From: RHLJ01 sp965601955
Lineage (GTDB): Bacteria; Bacteroidota; Rhodothermia; Balneolales; Balneolaceae
Direction of reading: 5' to 3'
NCBI GenBank assembly: GCA_965601955.1
Contig: OZ271855.1
Location: 806,001 to 870,000 of the forward strand
DNA length: 64,000 nucleotides
Shown: positions 26,111 through 35,055 of the stretch, in pieces
Layout: the number at the start of each line of letters is the position of its first letter
Numbering within the stretch: the first letter of the stretch is position 1
Program-made: the position numbers and the translations under genes
The notes under the pieces: model-generated
Seen by the model: only the letters and a program-made list of their open reading frames with translations
What the model was told of the DNA's origin: nothing
The model's database searches: none

Positions 26111-26456
26111 CTTCTAGTTTTTCTTTTTCCTTTTTCGGTAGTTTAGCTACGATAAGATTATAGGAATCGGTAATCAGTTCCTCGATAAACTCATCATCAA
26201 GCCTTCCAGTCACACTTACCGTATTCCAGTGAACTTTGCTCATATGATACCCCGGTTTGATTTCTTCAAATTCTTCTCTCAGAACCACAGCGCGTTCAGG
26301 GTCGCACTTCAAGTTAATACCCTCAAATTCTTCAATATCAGTAAGGGCAAACATCTTTCCCATCACTTTAAAGACTAATACTTTTTCATCGAATGGAAAC
26401 CCCTCTGTCACTCCTTTAAAGGACAAACAGAACTCACGGTACTGCTCTATGTTCAT
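26100..26456 (-). CDS. MmcQ/YjbR family protein
   Basis: A 118-residue protein of the MmcQ/YjbR fold. Typical marks are the N-terminal LSFKGVTEGFPFDEKVLVFKVMGKMFAL, NLKCDPERAVVLREEF, and HMSKVHWNTVSV. The fold resembles DNA-binding and cysteine-oxygenase-accessory small proteins, but the biochemical role is not established. Its start overlaps the stop of the upstream secreted-protein gene by 4 bp. Confidence 0.88.
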   Translation of the reverse strand: MNIEQYREFCLSFKGVTEGFPFDEKVLVFKVMGKMFALTDIEEFEGINLKCDPERAVVLREEFEEIKPGYHMSKVHWNTVSVTGRLDDEFIEELITDSYNLIVAKLPKKEKEKLEAMK

Positions 26457-26953
26457 AGATTGACCTCTTCGAAGGCTTCCCTAAATAGAGATGATAAGGC
26501 TACTGTTTGTTCAACAATTATTGGAATCATATTCTCAGAAACAATACCTACCTGTCCGTTATTCCATGTAATAGCCATTGTTTTCAAATCGCGGTTCAAC
26601 ACCAGTTTTACAGGTTGATAGAAATTCAATTCAATGGAAAATGGGAGTGTCAGATTGGAAGCTCTCATGATATTCACATGCATGTGAAGAATCGGAAATT
26701 CATCCGACTGTCTGAGAGTTTTGTCATCCAAGATTCTCACCGGTAAATTTTCCAGGCTTTCAACAATTTGTTCACGAACCCATGTCACATCTAATGAGGG
26801 GTCAGTAAGGCCTATCGGCTTTTCTATATTTACTACGATACCCATTTCTTTTATGCCCATGAGTGAGCTTCTTTCACGCGCTATTTCATTCTGTGCATGA
26901 ACAAGCTGGATACAAAAAACGGAGAGGAGAATAATTACTGAGAAACGTTTCAT
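26453..26953 (-). CDS. Periplasmic protein, unknown function
   Basis: A 166-residue protein with a signal peptide (MKRFSVIILLSVFCIQLVHA, cleavage near residue 20). The mature part has a mixed alpha/beta pattern: VNIEKPIGLTDPSLDVTW, a central FPILHMHVNIMRA strand and FSIELNFYQPVKLVLNR. No Cys in the mature region and no metal motif except HMH. It is co-translated with the MmcQ/YjbR gene. I do not recognise the family. Confidence 0.6.
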   Translation of the reverse strand: MKRFSVIILLSVFCIQLVHAQNEIARERSSLMGIKEMGIVVNIEKPIGLTDPSLDVTWVREQIVESLENLPVRILDDKTLRQSDEFPILHMHVNIMRASNLTLPFSIELNFYQPVKLVLNRDLKTMAITWNNGQVGIVSENMIPIIVEQTVALSSLFREAFEEVNL

Positions 26954-27012
26954 AATACTAGTATTTCGTTCTCAAATAATAACGGGTAATCCAGGTTCTA
27001 CTTCAATAGGAA

Positions 27013-27810
27013 TTAGTCGATTAATCCACTTGCCACAATTAGCGGACAGTCAATTTTAGGGTGGGGAATAATGCTTACCGGGAAATCAAAAGCTGCACCT
27101 ATAATCTCTTCGTGAAATACTTCCTTTGCTGTACCTTCAGCAACTATTTTACCATCCTTCAAAATGATGATATAATCAGCATACTGCGCAGCCAGGTTCA
27201 GGTCATGGATAATGATAAAGACGCCAACATTGGAAGCACATAGTTGTTTTAAAATATGCATCATCTCATGCTGGTGGGCTACATCAAGGCTTGCAAGGGG
27301 CTCGTCTAGAAGTAAATAAGAAGGAGATTGCGATTCTATGGCATCCCATATTTGAGCTAATGCCCGGGCAAACTGAACCCGTTGTTGTTCTCCCCCGGAA
27401 AGAGTAGTGTAGTTTCTTTCTACGAGGTGGGTTGCGTCTACTTTTTGGAGGCAATGCTGAACAATTTCATGGTCTTTAGAAGATAAGAAAGTACCTCCAT
27501 AAGGAGACCTGCCAAGCCCAACAACATCCTGAACCGAGAACGAAAACTGCAATGTCGATTTTTGGTGAACCACTGCGCGTTTACATGCCAATTCCTGGAT
27601 AGGAATTTTTTGAATCGGTTTTTCTTCAAAAGAAATGGTTCCTGATTGATAAGAAATATCACCGGTAATAGCTTTTAAAGAGGTGGATTTACCTGCACCA
27701 TTCTTTCCGATTACAGCAGTAAGAACACCAGGCTTAATACTTACCGAAAACTCCTCTACCAGTTTCTTGTTTCCCGAAACTTCAACATCGATATGTTTTG
27801 CTACAATCAT
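27013..27810 (-). CDS. hmuV: Haemin ABC transporter ATP-binding protein
   Basis: A 265-residue ATPase with Walker A GKNGAGKST (about residue 36), Q-loop in VHQKSTLQF, signature LSGGEQQR, Walker B YLLLDEPLASLD and the H-loop in IIHDLNLAAQ. It powers haem import through HmuU. Its start overlaps the hmuU stop by 4 bp, and it is the last gene of the hmuSTUV unit. Nearest non-haem alternative is a vitamin B12 or siderophore ATPase (BtuD/FhuC), but the haem neighbours settle it. Confidence 0.92.
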   Translation of the reverse strand: MIVAKHIDVEVSGNKKLVEEFSVSIKPGVLTAVIGKNGAGKSTSLKAITGDISYQSGTISFEEKPIQKIPIQELACKRAVVHQKSTLQFSFSVQDVVGLGRSPYGGTFLSSKDHEIVQHCLQKVDATHLVERNYTTLSGGEQQRVQFARALAQIWDAIESQSPSYLLLDEPLASLDVAHQHEMMHILKQLCASNVGVFIIIHDLNLAAQYADYIIILKDGKIVAEGTAKEVFHEEIIGAAFDFPVSIIPHPKIDCPLIVASGLID

Positions 27811-28886
27811 AAGTAAGAACTCAGTGTACGATTACGCATTAACAGCCAAAGGAAGAATGGAGCTCCTATGGCAGAGGTGACGATGCCGATGGGAAGTTCC
27901 GCTGGAATTACCACCATTCGGGCAAAAAGGTCGGAAGCGAGTAGCAGTAGTGCTCCAAGCAAAATCGATGCTGGCATTAAAAAGCGGTGGTCTGGTCCAA
28001 TAATCAGGCGAAGCAGGTGAGGTACAACCAACCCAACAAAACCGATAATCCCGCTAACTGCCACGGCTGAACCTATGCCTAGTGCAGCAAGAGTGATGAC
28101 TACCTTTTTAATTCTCTCAGTTTGCACTCCAAGATGCCGGGCTTCACTTTCTCCCAGCAACAAAATATTCATTGCTTTTGAAAGAAGGGGCAACCCAATA
28201 ATTGTAATCATCATAAATGGGACTGCTCTATATACATTATTCCAAACCGAACCTCCAAGGCTGCCCAATGTCCAAAAGGTTAAGTCTCTGATTTGTAGAT
28301 CATCAGCAGTAAAAATTAAAAAACCAATTCCAGCTGCAGCTAAAGCGTTAATAGCTATACCCGCCAGTAACATAGTAGCAACACTCGTCTTTCCTGCTTT
28401 GGTAGAGATTAGATATACTAACCATGTTGCGCCTAAACCCCCAATGAAAGCAGCTATAGGAAGCAGGGCTGAATAAAATATCGGCGGAAGAATTGAGGCC
28501 AAGCCACCTCCAAGAATTATTACTGCAGCAGCAGCAAAGGCTGAACCACTTGAAACTCCGATCAAAGTTGGATCCGCTAAGGGATTTCGAAACAAGCCTT
28601 GCAAAGCTGCCCCTGAGACAGCTAAGGTAGCTCCAATTACTATGGCCATAATGATCCGTGGTACACGTATCCCAAGAATAATAGCTGAGAATTGAAGCTG
28701 TGATTCATCAATATCCAACAAACCTATTCCATTCAACAGGATAAGAACCACATCTTTTACCCCGATTGATACCGGGCCAATTCCTATAGACAGAAGTGCA
28801 ATAAAGATGAGAGCTATAAAAAGTGCCAGAACAGAAAAAAACTGCTTCTTATAGGTACTAATCCATTGATGTAAAGAAAAGGCCAC
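27807..28886 (-). CDS. hmuU: Haemin ABC transporter permease (FecCD/BtuC type)
   Basis: A 359-residue inner-membrane permease with about ten hydrophobic segments. It has the FecCD hallmarks RVPRIIMAIVIGATLAVSG, GLFRNPLADPTLIGVSSGSA and GFVGLVVPHLLRL with the coupling region GPDHRFLMPAS. Length is usual for haem permeases. It sits between hmuT (2 bp gap) and hmuV (4 bp overlap), so the three subunits are coupled. Confidence 0.93.
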   Translation of the reverse strand: MAFSLHQWISTYKKQFFSVLALFIALIFIALLSIGIGPVSIGVKDVVLILLNGIGLLDIDESQLQFSAIILGIRVPRIIMAIVIGATLAVSGAALQGLFRNPLADPTLIGVSSGSAFAAAAVIILGGGLASILPPIFYSALLPIAAFIGGLGATWLVYLISTKAGKTSVATMLLAGIAINALAAAGIGFLIFTADDLQIRDLTFWTLGSLGGSVWNNVYRAVPFMMITIIGLPLLSKAMNILLLGESEARHLGVQTERIKKVVITLAALGIGSAVAVSGIIGFVGLVVPHLLRLIIGPDHRFLMPASILLGALLLLASDLFARMVVIPAELPIGIVTSAIGAPFFLWLLMRNRTLSSYL

Positions 28887-28888
28887 AA

Positions 28889-29779
28889 TTACAGGTCAAA
28901 TTCCTCTGGATGTAGGAGGGACATGAGTTCAAGAATAGCAGAGCCAAAACGGGGGCCAAATCCCAACAGCTTATTTCCATCCATTCCAACAATTTGATTT
29001 TTTTTAGAAGCTGCAATCAAATTGATACCCTGAGTATTTTTTATTGCAGTAGAAATTTCATCAAAGCGAGACTGCATTACCAGAACGAAGTCGGGGTTTG
29101 CCGCCAGGATTGCCTCATTAGATACAGGCTTATACCCCTGAAATGAATTCATGGCGTTTTTACCACCTGCTAATTCAATCATTCTTTCGGCCCCGGTACT
29201 AGCGCCTGCAACCATAAAAGAACTTCCATTTCTTACCGAAAGAACGAACATCACTTTTGGCTGAGTTGAAAGTACATTTCTTTGTTCAGCAGCAGTGTTG
29301 AATTGCCTATTGTTCTCATCAATCAGTTCTTTGGCAAGATCGGTTGCGCCTAATATCTCTCCAATTAGTTTGATTTTATTATTCACCCCTTCGAGCGATT
29401 CTTTTTCTTCAATAAGGAGTAAATTGGTTCCAACAGCTCTTATTTGGTCCAACGCTGGTTGTGGCCCTGCATCATCACTTGCCAAAATTAATGTTGGGTT
29501 TAGAGAAAGAATACCTTCAGAGGTAAGATTTCTAACATAGGGTACACGAGGCATTCGAAACACTTGTGGCGGGTAGGTGGTAGATTCGTCGGTTGCGATA
29601 ACCTTGTCTCCCCCGCCAAGTGCCCATACGGTCTCTGCAATCGAGCCGCCAACCGTGATAATGCGTGTGGTTTTGTCAATTTCAACAGTTATCCCATCTG
29701 CCCCTGTAAACTTTTCCTGGGCTTGCATCGAGAACGAGATACCAAAAAGCAGTAAAAATCCTACAACTAGCTTTCTCAC
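28889..29779 (-). CDS. hmuT: Haemin-binding periplasmic protein
   Basis: A 296-residue class III (helical-backbone) substrate-binding protein with a signal peptide (MRKLVVGFLLLFGISFSMQA, cleavage near residue 20). Family blocks include RIITVGGSIAETVWALGGGD, ATDESTTYP, GILSLNPTLILASDDAGP and GPRFGSAILELMSLLHPE. It hands haem to HmuUV. Its start overlaps the hmuS stop by 4 bp. Confidence 0.92.
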   Translation of the reverse strand: MRKLVVGFLLLFGISFSMQAQEKFTGADGITVEIDKTTRIITVGGSIAETVWALGGGDKVIATDESTTYPPQVFRMPRVPYVRNLTSEGILSLNPTLILASDDAGPQPALDQIRAVGTNLLLIEEKESLEGVNNKIKLIGEILGATDLAKELIDENNRQFNTAAEQRNVLSTQPKVMFVLSVRNGSSFMVAGASTGAERMIELAGGKNAMNSFQGYKPVSNEAILAANPDFVLVMQSRFDEISTAIKNTQGINLIAASKKNQIVGMDGNKLLGFGPRFGSAILELMSLLHPEEFDL

Positions 29780-30822
29780 GCTAATACTCCTTCTTCCCTG
29801 ATTTCACCAATTAGGCTTCTCCAGGTTTCCAGCTCAGGCTTACCAGGCTTTCGGGCGCCAAAGAAGGTAGCGATGTTGTTTCGGTCTTCATCAAAAATCT
29901 CCAGCGAGGTAACGATACCATCCTCTGTAGGTTTTTCAACCACCCAGGAATGAGCAATATGATCTTCGCGCAGGTGAAGGTTAAACTCTGAATCGAGTAC
30001 ATTCAACCAGTTATCCATTTTTTTGATCTTTTCTACTTCACCAGTATGGATTTGAATGACTGGTCCACTGCTTACAAAAACCATGATAGATACCTGTTCT
30101 TCCGAAGCTTTGTTCAGCATCAATTCGGTGGCTGAGTTATCCACTTTTTGTGTGAATCGGCCTTCCGCTACTTCGAGAGCTTTCGTTCGTTCTACTTTAT
30201 GCTTCATGAGCAAAGGGTAAAAGTCATGCGTATCCTTTAGCTCAGACCAATCAGAAAGGAAAGCTTTTTCATCAAACGCATGCTCCTTTTCCCCATTAGA
30301 ATGGGCAGGCTTTGAAGAATGGTTGAATTCCAATGCAGAGTCCTGGTCAGAGTGAGCAAACTGTTGAACTAAGGCGTCATAATCAGAAATATGTTCCTCA
30401 TTCATGAGGTAAATTTTGTGTGCGGCCAGCCCTTTTTTATCAAAGAACTGGATGCTATATAAGGTTCCTCTTGGACTTTCAACAGGTACGGCGAAAACAA
30501 ATCCAAAACGGTTTTGGAAAATTCTTAAATCAATATTTGGGTCGAGCACCAATCCAACATGGCCTTCAAAACTTATATTGTGGTATTCCCCTTTTCGTTC
30601 ATGAACCACCGATTTATTTCGAGTAAGGGCCATCACATAACCCAAAGATTCAACAGCCTTGAAGATGCCTTCCCAGTCTTCGGTTAATCGGGTTGCTTTG
30701 TCATTAGCAGAGAGAAGTTCTGCTTCACTTACCCCTAATTGATCTGCTAGATTGACTGCTCTTAATTTGGGCTGTTCTTTTTTTAGCTCAGCAGCTTTTA
30801 ATCGTAATTCTTCTTTAGTCAT
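29776..30822 (-). CDS. hmuS: Haemin-degrading/haem-handling factor HmuS
   Basis: A 348-residue cytosolic protein made of two related halves (about 30-165 and 195-340), as in HmuS/HemS/ChuS. Marks include SLGYVMALTRNKSVVHERKGEYHN in the first half and RLTEDWEGI at its start, and IQIHTGEVEKIKKMDNWLNVLD in the second. The family accepts haem from the importer and releases iron or delivers haem. It is the first gene of the hmuSTUV unit, with the palindrome at 30845-30869 just 23 bp upstream of its start. Confidence 0.93.
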   Translation of the reverse strand: MTKEELRLKAAELKKEQPKLRAVNLADQLGVSEAELLSANDKATRLTEDWEGIFKAVESLGYVMALTRNKSVVHERKGEYHNISFEGHVGLVLDPNIDLRIFQNRFGFVFAVPVESPRGTLYSIQFFDKKGLAAHKIYLMNEEHISDYDALVQQFAHSDQDSALEFNHSSKPAHSNGEKEHAFDEKAFLSDWSELKDTHDFYPLLMKHKVERTKALEVAEGRFTQKVDNSATELMLNKASEEQVSIMVFVSSGPVIQIHTGEVEKIKKMDNWLNVLDSEFNLHLREDHIAHSWVVEKPTEDGIVTSLEIFDEDRNNIATFFGARKPGKPELETWRSLIGEIREEGVLA

Positions 30823-30844
30823 GTGAGGGAGTGACAGGATTATT

Positions 30845-30869
30845 TTAATTTAGACTGTTTCTAAATTAA
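30845..30869. promoter_or_regulatory. Perfect palindrome upstream of hmuS, candidate iron/haem operator
   Basis: TTAATTTAGA (30845-30854) and TCTAAATTAA (30860-30869) are perfectly complementary 10-bp arms around CTGTT. Its edge is 23 bp upstream of the hmuS start, between that start and the hmuY terminator, where a repressor could block transcription of hmuSTUV. The TTTAGA/TCTAAA core resembles sites of dimeric Fur/PerR or DtxR-type metal regulators, but I cannot assign the protein. Confidence 0.6.
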
Positions 30870-30883
30870 GAACTTTTGGGCAT

Positions 30884-30915
30884 AAAAAAAGCCGAGTTTT
30901 CATGCCCGGCTTTTT
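30884..30915 (-). terminator. Intrinsic terminator after hmuY
   Basis: On the minus strand AAAAAGCCGGGC and its partner near CTCGGCTTTTT form a 9-bp stem with one mismatch, followed by seven T. It lies 18 bp after the hmuY stop and closes the hmuR-hmuY transcript. The plus strand also ends in five T, so it may work both ways. It separates the hmuRY and hmuSTUV units. Confidence 0.75.
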
Positions 30916-30932
30916 GCTGTTATCTGAATTAA

Positions 30933-32009
30933 TCATTCAAAAAAACGTGAACCATCTGCCTGAATCCCAAACTCAAAGGTATAGTATCGTTCTTCGGGGC
31001 GGGTGAAAAAGCTGATAAACTCCTGTGAAGTAACATCAGGGTTACCTTCGTAATAACTTAGAATTCGTATTTTTGCATATTTACCTTCCGGGGTAAGAAC
31101 TACTAGTGTTTGCCCATCATTTGGTAAAACAGCCCGCTGTGGACCAGTTGGAGCTTCACCAGTGTAAGTGTACCAGTTTGTATTTGTTCCTGTGTAACCA
31201 GCAGTAGGTGCTTCATCTACATCTGCGAAAGCAATATTTAAGAGCTGGATTCCTCCGCCATTTTGCTCATTAGCAGTAATGGTAGTTTGATTGAAAGCAA
31301 CATCCCATTGAGATGAGTTAGGGTCTTCAACGATTACATTTTCGTCCAGATCATAGTAGGTAGTACTTTCTTCATGATAAAGCTGGGTGCTACCATCATT
31401 TTGGATGGTATAATTGAAGGTAAACATTGGACTAGTTGGGCGTGCTTGAGGGAGCAAGAATTCTTCTGAATCCGTATCTGGGTTACCTTCATAGTAGCTT
31501 AGGATTTGAACCTTAGCGTAGCGGTTATCAGCAGTACGAACTACTATTGTTTTATCCTCATATGGTAATACAGCGTGAGGGGGTACGCCAGGTCTCTCAG
31601 CAGTATAATCGTACCAACCCCTAGTGCCAGATTCATATCCGGTTTCAGGTGCGGTTTGCGTGGAAGCATAATCTGTATCTACTACAAGGATACCACCACC
31701 ATTATTACTGTTGGCAATAATCTCGAGAGACCCGAAAGCAATATCCCATTGTATAGAAGCAGCGTCCGTAATTATTGAACCGGTGTCCAGATCGTAATAG
31801 GTAAAAGTCTGAGCCTGAGCAGTATCCCCTGCTAAATCAGTTTGAGGAGCTGAAGGGGAAAAAATAGTAATGGCATTTGCAGGTAGATCCGAGACCATAA
31901 TGGCAGTTACTTCATCCGGGCCACTGCTGCTAGATGAGCTACAAGCCGACAGGATAACCAAGCTTACGATTGATAGAAAAGAGATTCCTCTAAGTGAATA
32001 GTTCTTCAT
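30933..32009 (-). CDS. hmuY: Tandem HmuY-like haem-binding lipoprotein (two domains)
   Basis: A 358-residue lipoprotein (Cys23 in VILSAC, then a Ser-rich linker). Two HmuY-type domains follow, about 60-205 and 210-355, each with YYDLD, QWDIAF/QWDVAF, NGGGI, a WY-Y-Y pair (GWYDYT and NWYTYT), AVLP, YAKVQI/YAKIRI and the block ILSYYEGNPD. HmuY is a surface haemophore that captures haem for HmuR, and single-domain members are about 200 residues. Doubling suggests binding of two haems or higher avidity. It is transcribed with hmuR 13 bp upstream. Confidence 0.85.
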   Translation of the reverse strand: MKNYSLRGISFLSIVSLVILSACSSSSSSGPDEVTAIMVSDLPANAITIFSPSAPQTDLAGDTAQAQTFTYYDLDTGSIITDAASIQWDIAFGSLEIIANSNNGGGILVVDTDYASTQTAPETGYESGTRGWYDYTAERPGVPPHAVLPYEDKTIVVRTADNRYAKVQILSYYEGNPDTDSEEFLLPQARPTSPMFTFNYTIQNDGSTQLYHEESTTYYDLDENVIVEDPNSSQWDVAFNQTTITANEQNGGGIQLLNIAFADVDEAPTAGYTGTNTNWYTYTGEAPTGPQRAVLPNDGQTLVVLTPEGKYAKIRILSYYEGNPDVTSQEFISFFTRPEERYYTFEFGIQADGSRFFE

Positions 32010-32022
32010 TGATATAGAGTTC

Positions 32023-34314
32023 TTAGTATAGGTTGATGTTTATTTGTGTATAAAATGTTCTTCCCGGATTAGAGGGGAGATATAGCTCACTTTGGTAATT
32101 GGCGAGATTATTTATTCCAACCATGAAAGTGAACTTTTCAAAAAAGGTTTTACCGATGGAGGTATTTATGATCGAATGCGCTTCGGCGAATTCATTATCA
32201 TCGAGTAATTGATTGCTGTTAAAGTCAGCAAATCCATATTCGCCTCGGTACTGGATTCGGGCACTTCCCTCAAGTCCCCACGGCTCATATAAATAGAAGG
32301 CTTTAGCATTCCAGGTATGTTTAGAGCGGTTAAACATGGGTACGAATTCAGTAACAGTAAGGCTTACAACTTCCCCATCAATTACATCATCAAAGGTTCT
32401 GGTAATTTCTCTTTGGGCGTCCAGAAATTGATAGCCACCTGATAACTTCAGTCCTTTCAAAAAGGTTGGTGAGTAAGAAAAGCTGGTTTCAAACCCTCTA
32501 GTAAAAATCTTATTCAGATTGAAGTAAGAGAAGACTGATTGCCCGTTGGTTTTTAGTGCTATCCTCTCTGTCTCTATGAGATCATTAACATTGTTGTAGA
32601 ACCCATTAACTGAGATACGAAGGTTCTTTTGAGGATATAACTCTATCCCTGCGTTGAAAGAATAGGATTGCTCAGCTTCTATTTCGGAAACGGAGGTTGG
32701 ATCAAGGAAGAGCTCATCAATTTCTCCATTGTCCTGGAGGTTTTGTAAACCTGCTTCCAGTGTTGATGATCCAAACACCGAGTAACCTGCTATTGGATTG
32801 GTGAAGTCCAGGAACAGTTGCCTGAAGTCCGGAGCTTTATAGCCACCCCCAAATGAGGCTTTTATAAAAAATGAATCGCTTGCCTTATATCTGCCAGATA
32901 GTTTTGGAGAAAGCTGTGATCTGTATTCACTATGAGCATCAAACCGGAACCCACCTGTCAGGTAAAGTTTATCTGTGAGTTCCCACTCATGTTGGCCGTA
33001 TACAAAATAGCTGTCAAATGGGGAGACATCCGCATAGATCTCGGAGGTGAGGTCCTCCCGATTCATACCAGTTCCAAATACTGTGGTATGCTCCTGGCTC
33101 CAAAAAGAGGAGGTTTTTAATTCGTATTTGTTGAGTGTCTGATCGAAGGTTGTGAGGGAATAGGAATCTCCCGAATCATCATAGAGTAATTCGCTGCTGC
33201 TTTCAAACCGGCTAAAGAAAGCCGAGCCTTCTACTAATTGTTTTGTGCCCAGGTTTAATGAAAACTCCGGCGCGATTGAATAATCCTTCTGAAAGTCATT
33301 CCCATTGGCTAAAAAGGATTCAGTTTGAGTAACTATTTCACTCCGATAATTTTGATCCTCAGAAAAATAACGTCCCTGGATACCTACTTCTAACTGATTA
33401 GTGAGTTTATAATCAATACCTCCCGAAACAGTGAGGTTATCATAGGCGGGGATAGTGGGAGCAACACTGGAATTATCCAGGTCAAATCCATCAGAAGAAA
33501 GATAGTCCGCAAAAAAGGAACCTTTAAGTTTATCACGCTTGAAGCTTAGATTGGTGGAGCCGCTATAAGAATCATTGCTTCCGTATTGACCAGATGTATC
33601 TAAGGTAAAATCCTTGCTCCCTTTGTCAGTAATAATGTTGATTACACCAGCAAGGGCTTCACTTCCCCATAAAGCTGAAGAAGGGCCTTTCACAATTTCT
33701 ATCTGCTGGATATTTCCTACAGAAAGCCGATCAAGATCAAGTGTACCAGCGGTTCTTCCGATTACAGGCTGATTATCAATCAGGATAAGTGTGTAGTCAG
33801 GATCAAAACCCTGTATTTGAATTCCAGTGCCATGATTAGAAACGATATTCATCCCTATTTGCTCCGAAAGGATATCTCCAAGCCGTTGGCTTCCTGACTG
33901 TCTGATTTCATCTTCGCCAATCACCGTAACAGGTACGCTTACTTCTGCGAGAGATTTTTCCGTTCGAGTTGCAGTGATGACTGCAATATCTCCACCATAA
34001 ACGGTGGGCTCCAGCAGAATCTGTAGCTGCTCAGATTTACCCTCGGCTAATTCTATTTTACTTGTGAAGCTTTTATAGCCAATACTGGAAACATTGTAGG
34101 TATAAATTCCGGGTTCTAATTCAGGGATAGAAAACTTCCCTTCTTCATCAGAAACAGTACCCTGATTCGTAGAAATGGTAATGTTTGCATTGGGGATGGG
34201 GGTGCGATCATCTTCAGAAAGCACCACTCCATAAACGGAGGAACTTTGAGCGGATAGCGGGATTGTAAGCAGAAAAAAAAGGCTTCCGGAGAGGAAGCTT
34301 TTCAAAAAATTCAC
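32023..34314 (-). CDS. hmuR: TonB-dependent haem receptor HmuR
   Basis: A 763-residue outer-membrane receptor: signal peptide (about 1-22), carboxypeptidase-regulatory-like domain (about 24-105), plug (ATRTEKSLAEVSVPVTVI through NIQQIEIVKGPSSALWGSEALAGVINIIT) and a 22-strand-type barrel. The plug carries the usual TonB-receptor blocks, and GGYKAPDFRQLF resembles the FRAP box of haem receptors. The partner NPDL box is not evident. It pairs with HmuY 13 bp downstream. The tandem repeat at 34365-34381 lies 50 bp upstream. Confidence 0.9.
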   Translation of the reverse strand: MNFLKSFLSGSLFFLLTIPLSAQSSSVYGVVLSEDDRTPIPNANITISTNQGTVSDEEGKFSIPELEPGIYTYNVSSIGYKSFTSKIELAEGKSEQLQILLEPTVYGGDIAVITATRTEKSLAEVSVPVTVIGEDEIRQSGSQRLGDILSEQIGMNIVSNHGTGIQIQGFDPDYTLILIDNQPVIGRTAGTLDLDRLSVGNIQQIEIVKGPSSALWGSEALAGVINIITDKGSKDFTLDTSGQYGSNDSYSGSTNLSFKRDKLKGSFFADYLSSDGFDLDNSSVAPTIPAYDNLTVSGGIDYKLTNQLEVGIQGRYFSEDQNYRSEIVTQTESFLANGNDFQKDYSIAPEFSLNLGTKQLVEGSAFFSRFESSSELLYDDSGDSYSLTTFDQTLNKYELKTSSFWSQEHTTVFGTGMNREDLTSEIYADVSPFDSYFVYGQHEWELTDKLYLTGGFRFDAHSEYRSQLSPKLSGRYKASDSFFIKASFGGGYKAPDFRQLFLDFTNPIAGYSVFGSSTLEAGLQNLQDNGEIDELFLDPTSVSEIEAEQSYSFNAGIELYPQKNLRISVNGFYNNVNDLIETERIALKTNGQSVFSYFNLNKIFTRGFETSFSYSPTFLKGLKLSGGYQFLDAQREITRTFDDVIDGEVVSLTVTEFVPMFNRSKHTWNAKAFYLYEPWGLEGSARIQYRGEYGFADFNSNQLLDDNEFAEAHSIINTSIGKTFFEKFTFMVGINNLANYQSELYLPSNPGRTFYTQININLY

Positions 34315-34364
34315 GATTCGAATCAGTACTTATGTAGAATTGATCCAAATAAACCAGAGAAATG

Positions 34365-34381
34365 TGAAGATTTTGTGAAGA
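34365..34381. promoter_or_regulatory. Tandem direct repeat upstream of hmuR, candidate operator
   Basis: TGAAGATTTTGTGAAGA holds two TGAAGA half-sites 11 bp apart. It differs by one base (G/A in the spacer) from the repeat upstream of the copper operon at 16243-16259. It starts about 50 bp upstream of the hmuR ATG, where a response regulator could act. Confidence 0.5.
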
Positions 34382-34396
34382 TGCCCTTTATGAGCT

Positions 34397-34678
34397 TTAT
34401 CTAATGACTTCTACGCCTCTCCAAAAAGCGATACGCCCTTCAATCCCTTTAGCAGCGCTTGAGGCTTCAGGATAATACCAGGCCGCATCAGGATTTGTCT
34501 TACCATCTACCTCGATGGTATAATAACTGGCCACTCCTTTCCAGGGGCAGGTAGTATGGGTATCGCTATCGGTAAAGAATTCTTTGTTGATAGATTCTGG
34601 AGGGAAGTAATGATTGTTTTCTATAATAATAGTGTCGTCGCTTTCGGCCAGTACCTGGCCATTCCAAATAGCTTTCAT
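34397..34678 (-). CDS. DUF427 family protein
   Basis: A 93-residue protein with the DUF427 pattern: MKAIWNGQVLAESDDTI, YFPPESINKEFF, TTCPWKGVASYYTIEVDG, and AWYYPEASSAAKGIEGRIAFW. Family members are small cytosolic beta proteins, and their function is not established. Its start overlaps the stop of the DUF423 gene by 4 bp. It ends the four-gene minus-strand run that begins at 36578. Confidence 0.92.
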   Translation of the reverse strand: MKAIWNGQVLAESDDTIIIENNHYFPPESINKEFFTDSDTHTTCPWKGVASYYTIEVDGKTNPDAAWYYPEASSAAKGIEGRIAFWRGVEVIR

Positions 34679-35055
34679 GATTCTAGTTTATTAGTAAACA
34701 GTTTCCATCCAAAAAGTCCCCAGGCTATGATCATCAGAACCCCACCAATAGGAGTAATGGCACCAAGGACCCCAATATCAGTTAGGCAAAGTGCGTACAG
34801 GCTCCCGGAGAAGATGATAATCCCTAAGGTCAATGAGAGCCCCATGGCTTTGGTGTCTACCATGAATTGTTTGCCTACCAATACCATGGCAATAATGCCC
34901 AGGGAATTCCAAACCTGGTAGCGAACAGCTATTTCCCAGGTATTCAATCGTTCAGGAGTTAACCTTCCTTCTAATGCATGAGCACCAAATGCCCCTAAAG
35001 CAATAGCCAGCATCATCAAGAAACCAGCAATTGCTATTGTTCTTGATGCGGACAT
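34675..35055 (-). CDS. DUF423 (YgdD-like) inner-membrane protein
   Basis: A 126-residue protein with four hydrophobic segments. It matches DUF423 by the opening FLMMLAIALGAFGAHAL, the TWEIAVRYQVWNSLGI block and the ending TPIGGVLMIIAWGLFGW. Length is usual for the family. Function is not established. It overlaps its neighbours on both sides by 1-4 bp, so it is co-translated with DUF427 and the CDGSH protein. Confidence 0.92.
   Translation of the reverse strand: MSASRTIAIAGFLMMLAIALGAFGAHALEGRLTPERLNTWEIAVRYQVWNSLGIIAMVLVGKQFMVDTKAMGLSLTLGIIIFSGSLYALCLTDIGVLGAITPIGGVLMIIAWGLFGWKLFTNKLES

Noticed and set aside
30845..30869. Naming the hmuS palindrome a Fur box
   Set aside because: The arms resemble several metal-regulator sites, and I cannot distinguish Fur, PerR or DtxR-type proteins from one copy.
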